Origin: a virus
Virus record (IMG/VR): IMGVR_UViG_3300008740_000029
Coordinates: 1 to 33,539 of that record
Length of the DNA: 33,539 nucleotides
Strand: one strand, 5' to 3'
Numbering within the stretch: position 1 is the first letter of the stretch; each line of letters starts with the position of its first letter. Below the pieces are notes generated by a model. The model was not told the DNA's origin. It saw nothing but the letters and a program-made list of their open reading frames with translations, and did not search any database. The translations under genes and the position numbers were made by a program. This document shows, in pieces, positions 31,217 through 33,539 of this stretch.

Positions 31217-31609
31217 ATGGGACTATTACAATACAACCTAGACAATGTAAAAGAGCTAGCTACTGTTCCTGAAGGAGAGTATCAAGTTCGAGTTGTCAAT
31301 GCTGAGATGAAAACATCACAGAAGACAGGTGGTCAGTATCTTAATATAAGATTAGAACTACCTGATGAGTCTGACTCTAAAGGAGTAACACATATTATTA
31401 TGTTACCTGCTGAGGATGATGACGATAAGAAAAAGAATGGTAGACTTAGAAACCTCAAGACTTTCTATGAGTGTTTTGGAGTAGACTATGCTAATGGAGT
31501 TGAGACCGAAGACTTAATCGGCTTAACAGGATGGGGACTTATCACTGAGGAAGATGGTGGGGAGTACGGAATACAGAACAGAGTAAAGAGATTCGTACAA
31601 GGTAAGTAA
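31217..31609 (+). CDS. DUF669-like single-stranded-DNA-binding protein
   Basis: 130 aa. Residues about 15-40 ('TVPEGEYQVRVVNAEMKTSQKTGGQYLNIRLELPDE') show the 'G-x-Y-x-V-x-x-x-x-x-E-x-K-x-S-x-K-x-G' pattern of DUF669 proteins that act as OB-fold single-strand binders in phages. The C-terminus contains the expected 'LIGLTGWGLITEEDGGEYGIQNRVKRFV'. Placed directly after Sak4, as in other phages. AAAAGGAGG precedes the ATG. Confidence 0.82.
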   Translation: MGLLQYNLDNVKELATVPEGEYQVRVVNAEMKTSQKTGGQYLNIRLELPDESDSKGVTHIIMLPAEDDDDKKKNGRLRNLKTFYECFGVDYANGVETEDLIGLTGWGLITEEDGGEYGIQNRVKRFVQGK

Positions 31610-31626
31610 CTATAAATAAATAAACC

Positions 31627-31695
31627 AGTAAGGGTGGAGTTATCATTCCCCACACACAGACGAATGATAGTACCTCGTAAGTCTCTGCCCTTACT
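31627..31695 (+). ncRNA. Nested stem structure, candidate cis-regulatory RNA
   Basis: Outer stem AGTAAGGG (31627-31634) with CCCTTACT (31688-31695), inner stem TATCATT (31641-31647) with AATGATA (31663-31669), both perfect. The 15-nt inner loop begins CCCCAC, and a GTGG in the outer interior could pair with it. It lies in the 105-bp gap before the ribbon-helix-helix-like gene, whose ribosome site begins 8 nt after the outer stem. No known riboswitch family is recognised. Confidence 0.55.
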
Positions 31696-31714
31696 CAACC
31701 ACAGGAGAATAAGA

Positions 31715-31951
31715 ATGTCAAATGATTGGAGACCTAGATTGTCCATTAATATAGATGATGAACAATATAAAAAGCTACAAGCATTAATTCCTTGGGGTGT
31801 CAAAGGTCAGGTATTTCAAATAATAATAGACGACCTCATCAAGCTATTAGAAACACACGGCACTGAAGTATTGGGTGCTATACTACATAAGAAAGTATCA
31901 CTAGAAGACTATTCAAGTCTTGTTAAAAAGGAGGAGAAAAAAGATGGCTAA
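31715..31951 (+). CDS. Ribbon-helix-helix-like DNA-binding protein
   Basis: 78 aa, from the ATG at 31715 with AGGAG upstream; an extended open frame upstream lacks a site and overlaps the stem structure. 'RLSINIDDEQYKKLQALIP' followed by 'KGQVFQIIIDDLIKLLE' (residues about 8-45) has the strand, helix, helix pattern of ribbon-helix-helix repressors such as Arc/MetJ. The C-terminus is Lys/Glu-rich. It may regulate phage genes and could be a ligand of the repeated palindromes; this is inference. Confidence 0.7.
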   Translation: MSNDWRPRLSINIDDEQYKKLQALIPWGVKGQVFQIIIDDLIKLLETHGTEVLGAILHKKVSLEDYSSLVKKEEKKDG

Positions 31952-32174
31952 GATAGATGACCTAAAGAAATCACTAAGTGAAATGAGTGATGATGAATTA
32001 ATGGAAGCACTAAAAGAAGTAAGAAGTAAACGAAGAACACCTGCCAGAAGTAAAGCTAAGAAAAAGAAAAGTCAGACTATTAATGTTAAGGGATTAACAA
32101 AAGGAATGAGTGCTGACGACATACAACAACTACTATTAGACTTGGGAGGTGATAATGAAACTAAAACAGATTGA
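31944..32174 (+). CDS. Small basic helical protein, unknown function
   Basis: 76 aa, from the ATG at 31944 with AAGGAGGAG upstream. A helix ('KIDDLKKSLSEMSDDELMEALKEVRSKRR') is followed by a strongly basic segment ('RSKAKKKKSQTINVKG') and a short helical C-terminus ('SADDIQQLLLDLGG'). It may bind nucleic acid through the basic part. It overlaps the preceding gene by 8 nt and the methyltransferase by 20 nt. Confidence 0.68.
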   Translation: MAKIDDLKKSLSEMSDDELMEALKEVRSKRRTPARSKAKKKKSQTINVKGLTKGMSADDIQQLLLDLGGDNETKTD

Positions 32175-33522
32175 TACCAATGACTTATTGGTGGAGGATA
32201 GAGCTCGTGAACAGTATGGTAACATAGATGAACTTGTTACTTCAATTAAACAGGAAGGATTGATACAACCACTAGCAGTAGTGGAAGTAACTTGGAGTCC
32301 TGATGAAGGGTTAGAACCTGCACACCACTATAAGTTATTAGCAGGTGGTAGAAGATATGAAGCTTGTGTTCAAGCAGGCTTTAAGAAACTACCTGTTAGG
32401 ATATACAACAACAACCTCAGTACATTACAGATTAAATCTATTGAGTTAGCAGAGAACATATATCGTAAAGACTTTGAGTGGGATGAAGAAGTTAAACTGA
32501 AGAAAGAGATACACGAACTTCAGACAGAGATATATGGAGAGAAAGTAACTACGAAACAAGGAACACCTGAAGAGATTGGTTGGTCTAAAAGAGATACAGC
32601 TTCATTATTAAATGAAAGTCCTGCAGGTGTGGTACAAGACTTACAATTAGCAGATGCAATAGATGCTATACCTGAACTATCCAATGCAAAGAATAAAAGT
32701 GAAGCAATGAAACTTGTCAAGAAAGTACAGAAGGATATGATAGAAGAAGAACTTGCTAAACGATTTAAAGATAAGAAAGCTAACACACCAACAGAGAAAC
32801 TTGAAAAGAATCTTGTTGATAATTTTATCATTAGAGATTTCTTTAAAGGAATTGAAGCTGTACCTGATGGGTCTATAGATATAGTTGAACTAGACCCTCC
32901 GTATGGTATAGACTTACAAGGTAAGAAAAAGAAAGAAGGTTCTGTTGAAACAATCACTCGTGATTATAATGAGGTAGATGCTAAAGAATATGTAGAGTTT
33001 ATGGATAAAGTATTTAAAGCTTGTTATAAAAAGATGGCTACTAATAGTTGGATGTTATGTTGGTTTGGTCCTCATCCTTGGTTTGATACAATGCACTCAC
33101 TTATTGAGGGAGCAGGATTTCAATGTCGTATGATACCTGCAATATGGTATAAAGGTACTGGGCAAACTATGAATCCTCATATGTATTTAGCTAACGATTA
33201 TGAGATGATGTTCTATGCACGGAAAGGTAACCCTGTTATATCAAAGCAAGGTAGTGGTAATACATTCTCATATAAGCCTGTGACTGCAGGTAAGAAGACA
33301 CACCCTACTGAAAGACCAATCGAGATGATACAAGATGTACTCGCTACATTTGGTTGGACAGGTGCAAGAGTCCTTGTTCCTTTCTTAGGTAGTGGTAACA
33401 CATTACTATCTGCTAGTAATTTAGGTATGGATTGTTTTGGATTTGAGTTATCTAAACAATACAAGGACAGCTTCATTGTGAAGGTATCCGAACAGGAATA
33501 TGGGAAGTACTCAAGCATATAA
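32155..33522 (+). CDS. ParB-domain / DNA methyltransferase fusion
   Basis: 455 aa from the ATG at 32155, with GGGAGG upstream at proper spacing; an in-frame GTG is 6 nt earlier. The N-terminal ParB/Srx-like domain shows 'LIQPLAVV', 'GGRRYEA' (64-70) and 'ENIYRKD' (100-106). After a helical linker (about 108-215), the beta-class methyltransferase has 'DPPYG' (247-251), 'KTHPTERP' (381-388) and the SAM-binding 'PFLGSGNT' (409-416), in that order. It probably methylates adenine-N6 or cytosine-N4 at a site helped by the ParB domain, protecting phage DNA or marking replication sites. Confidence 0.9.
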   Translation: MKLKQIDTNDLLVEDRAREQYGNIDELVTSIKQEGLIQPLAVVEVTWSPDEGLEPAHHYKLLAGGRRYEACVQAGFKKLPVRIYNNNLSTLQIKSIELAENIYRKDFEWDEEVKLKKEIHELQTEIYGEKVTTKQGTPEEIGWSKRDTASLLNESPAGVVQDLQLADAIDAIPELSNAKNKSEAMKLVKKVQKDMIEEELAKRFKDKKANTPTEKLEKNLVDNFIIRDFFKGIEAVPDGSIDIVELDPPYGIDLQGKKKKEGSVETITRDYNEVDAKEYVEFMDKVFKACYKKMATNSWMLCWFGPHPWFDTMHSLIEGAGFQCRMIPAIWYKGTGQTMNPHMYLANDYEMMFYARKGNPVISKQGSGNTFSYKPVTAGKKTHPTERPIEMIQDVLATFGWTGARVLVPFLGSGNTLLSASNLGMDCFGFELSKQYKDSFIVKVSEQEYGKYSSI

Positions 33523-33539
33523 TTTTTAAAATGGTGTCG
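33523..33539 (+). other. Right-edge stretch, no gene supportable
   Basis: After the methyltransferase stop only 17 bases remain. An ATG at 33531 is present but no ribosome binding site is visible before the edge, so no gene is called. Confidence 0.5.

Noticed and set aside
32520-32957. Minus-strand frame inside the ParB-methyltransferase gene
   Set aside because: Antisense to a well-supported gene; Ser/Phe-rich translation is typical of a reverse-frame shadow.
1-33539. CRISPR array, insertion sequence, integrase or attachment site
   Set aside because: No direct-repeat array with spacers, no transposase or recombinase motif and no paired attachment-like repeats were seen.

Overview
The window is part of an A+T-rich, tailed double-stranded DNA bacteriophage genome, or a phage contig cut at both ends. 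The host is a bacterium: there is an M15-type peptidoglycan endolysin, strong Shine-Dalgarno sites precede most genes, and translation uses the standard code. Gene order and content (SU10-like capsid protein, M15 lysin, small ejection-type proteins, ligase/RecB-like/Sak4/SSB module, ParB-methyltransferase fusion) recall uncultivated marine podoviruses, but the host cannot be named from sequence alone. No integrase, repressor, RNA polymerase, DNA polymerase or tRNA gene is visible, so a lytic lifestyle is likely but not proven; both ends are truncated.

Layout. Positions 1-22463 are a nearly gap-free late operon on the minus strand. Read in transcription order it holds a HeH/LEM protein, a tiny membrane protein and the small terminase; an M15 endolysin, two tandem DUF2589-like proteins and two holin-like membrane proteins; three large fibre/structural genes; the large terminase; a structural protein; portal, a small head protein, scaffold, decoration-like protein and major capsid protein followed by a hairpin terminator; a Lys/Gly-rich protein, connector, tail proteins, and two ejection-type proteins, the last running off the left edge. 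Positions 22464-22876 are a divergent control region. Positions 22877-33522 are early genes on the plus strand: small unknown proteins, peptide deformylase, a zinc-ribbon membrane protein, two ribbon-helix-helix-like proteins, an ATP-dependent DNA ligase, a RecB/Cas4-like nuclease, a Sak4-like RecA-fold ATPase, a DUF669-like ssDNA-binding protein and a ParB-DNA methyltransferase fusion.

Regulation. Two repeated signals stand out. First, a 23-bp imperfect palindrome (CTATGTTCA, 5 variable bases, TGAACAAAG) occurs six times. Its two unequal arms are always distinct, and the four copies inside the gene blocks (1, 2, 5 and 6) all lie in the same orientation relative to transcription. In two copies the 3' arm supplies part of the next gene's Shine-Dalgarno. 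Second, four plus-strand promoters share the same -35/17-bp/-10 geometry and a similar spacer sequence. Two of them, each paired with a strong hairpin terminator, isolate single genes (22877-23281 and 26155-26496) as private transcription units. The gene-free stretch 23345-23722 combines a G+C-rich structured block, a copy of the palindrome, three tandem 9-bp repeats and an A-rich tract, and is the best origin candidate. A four-tract G-quadruplex motif lies on the minus strand of the divergent region, and a nested stem structure precedes 31715.

Several genes shorter than 60 codons, and the gene cut by the left edge, are included because they have good ribosome binding sites or tight start/stop coupling.
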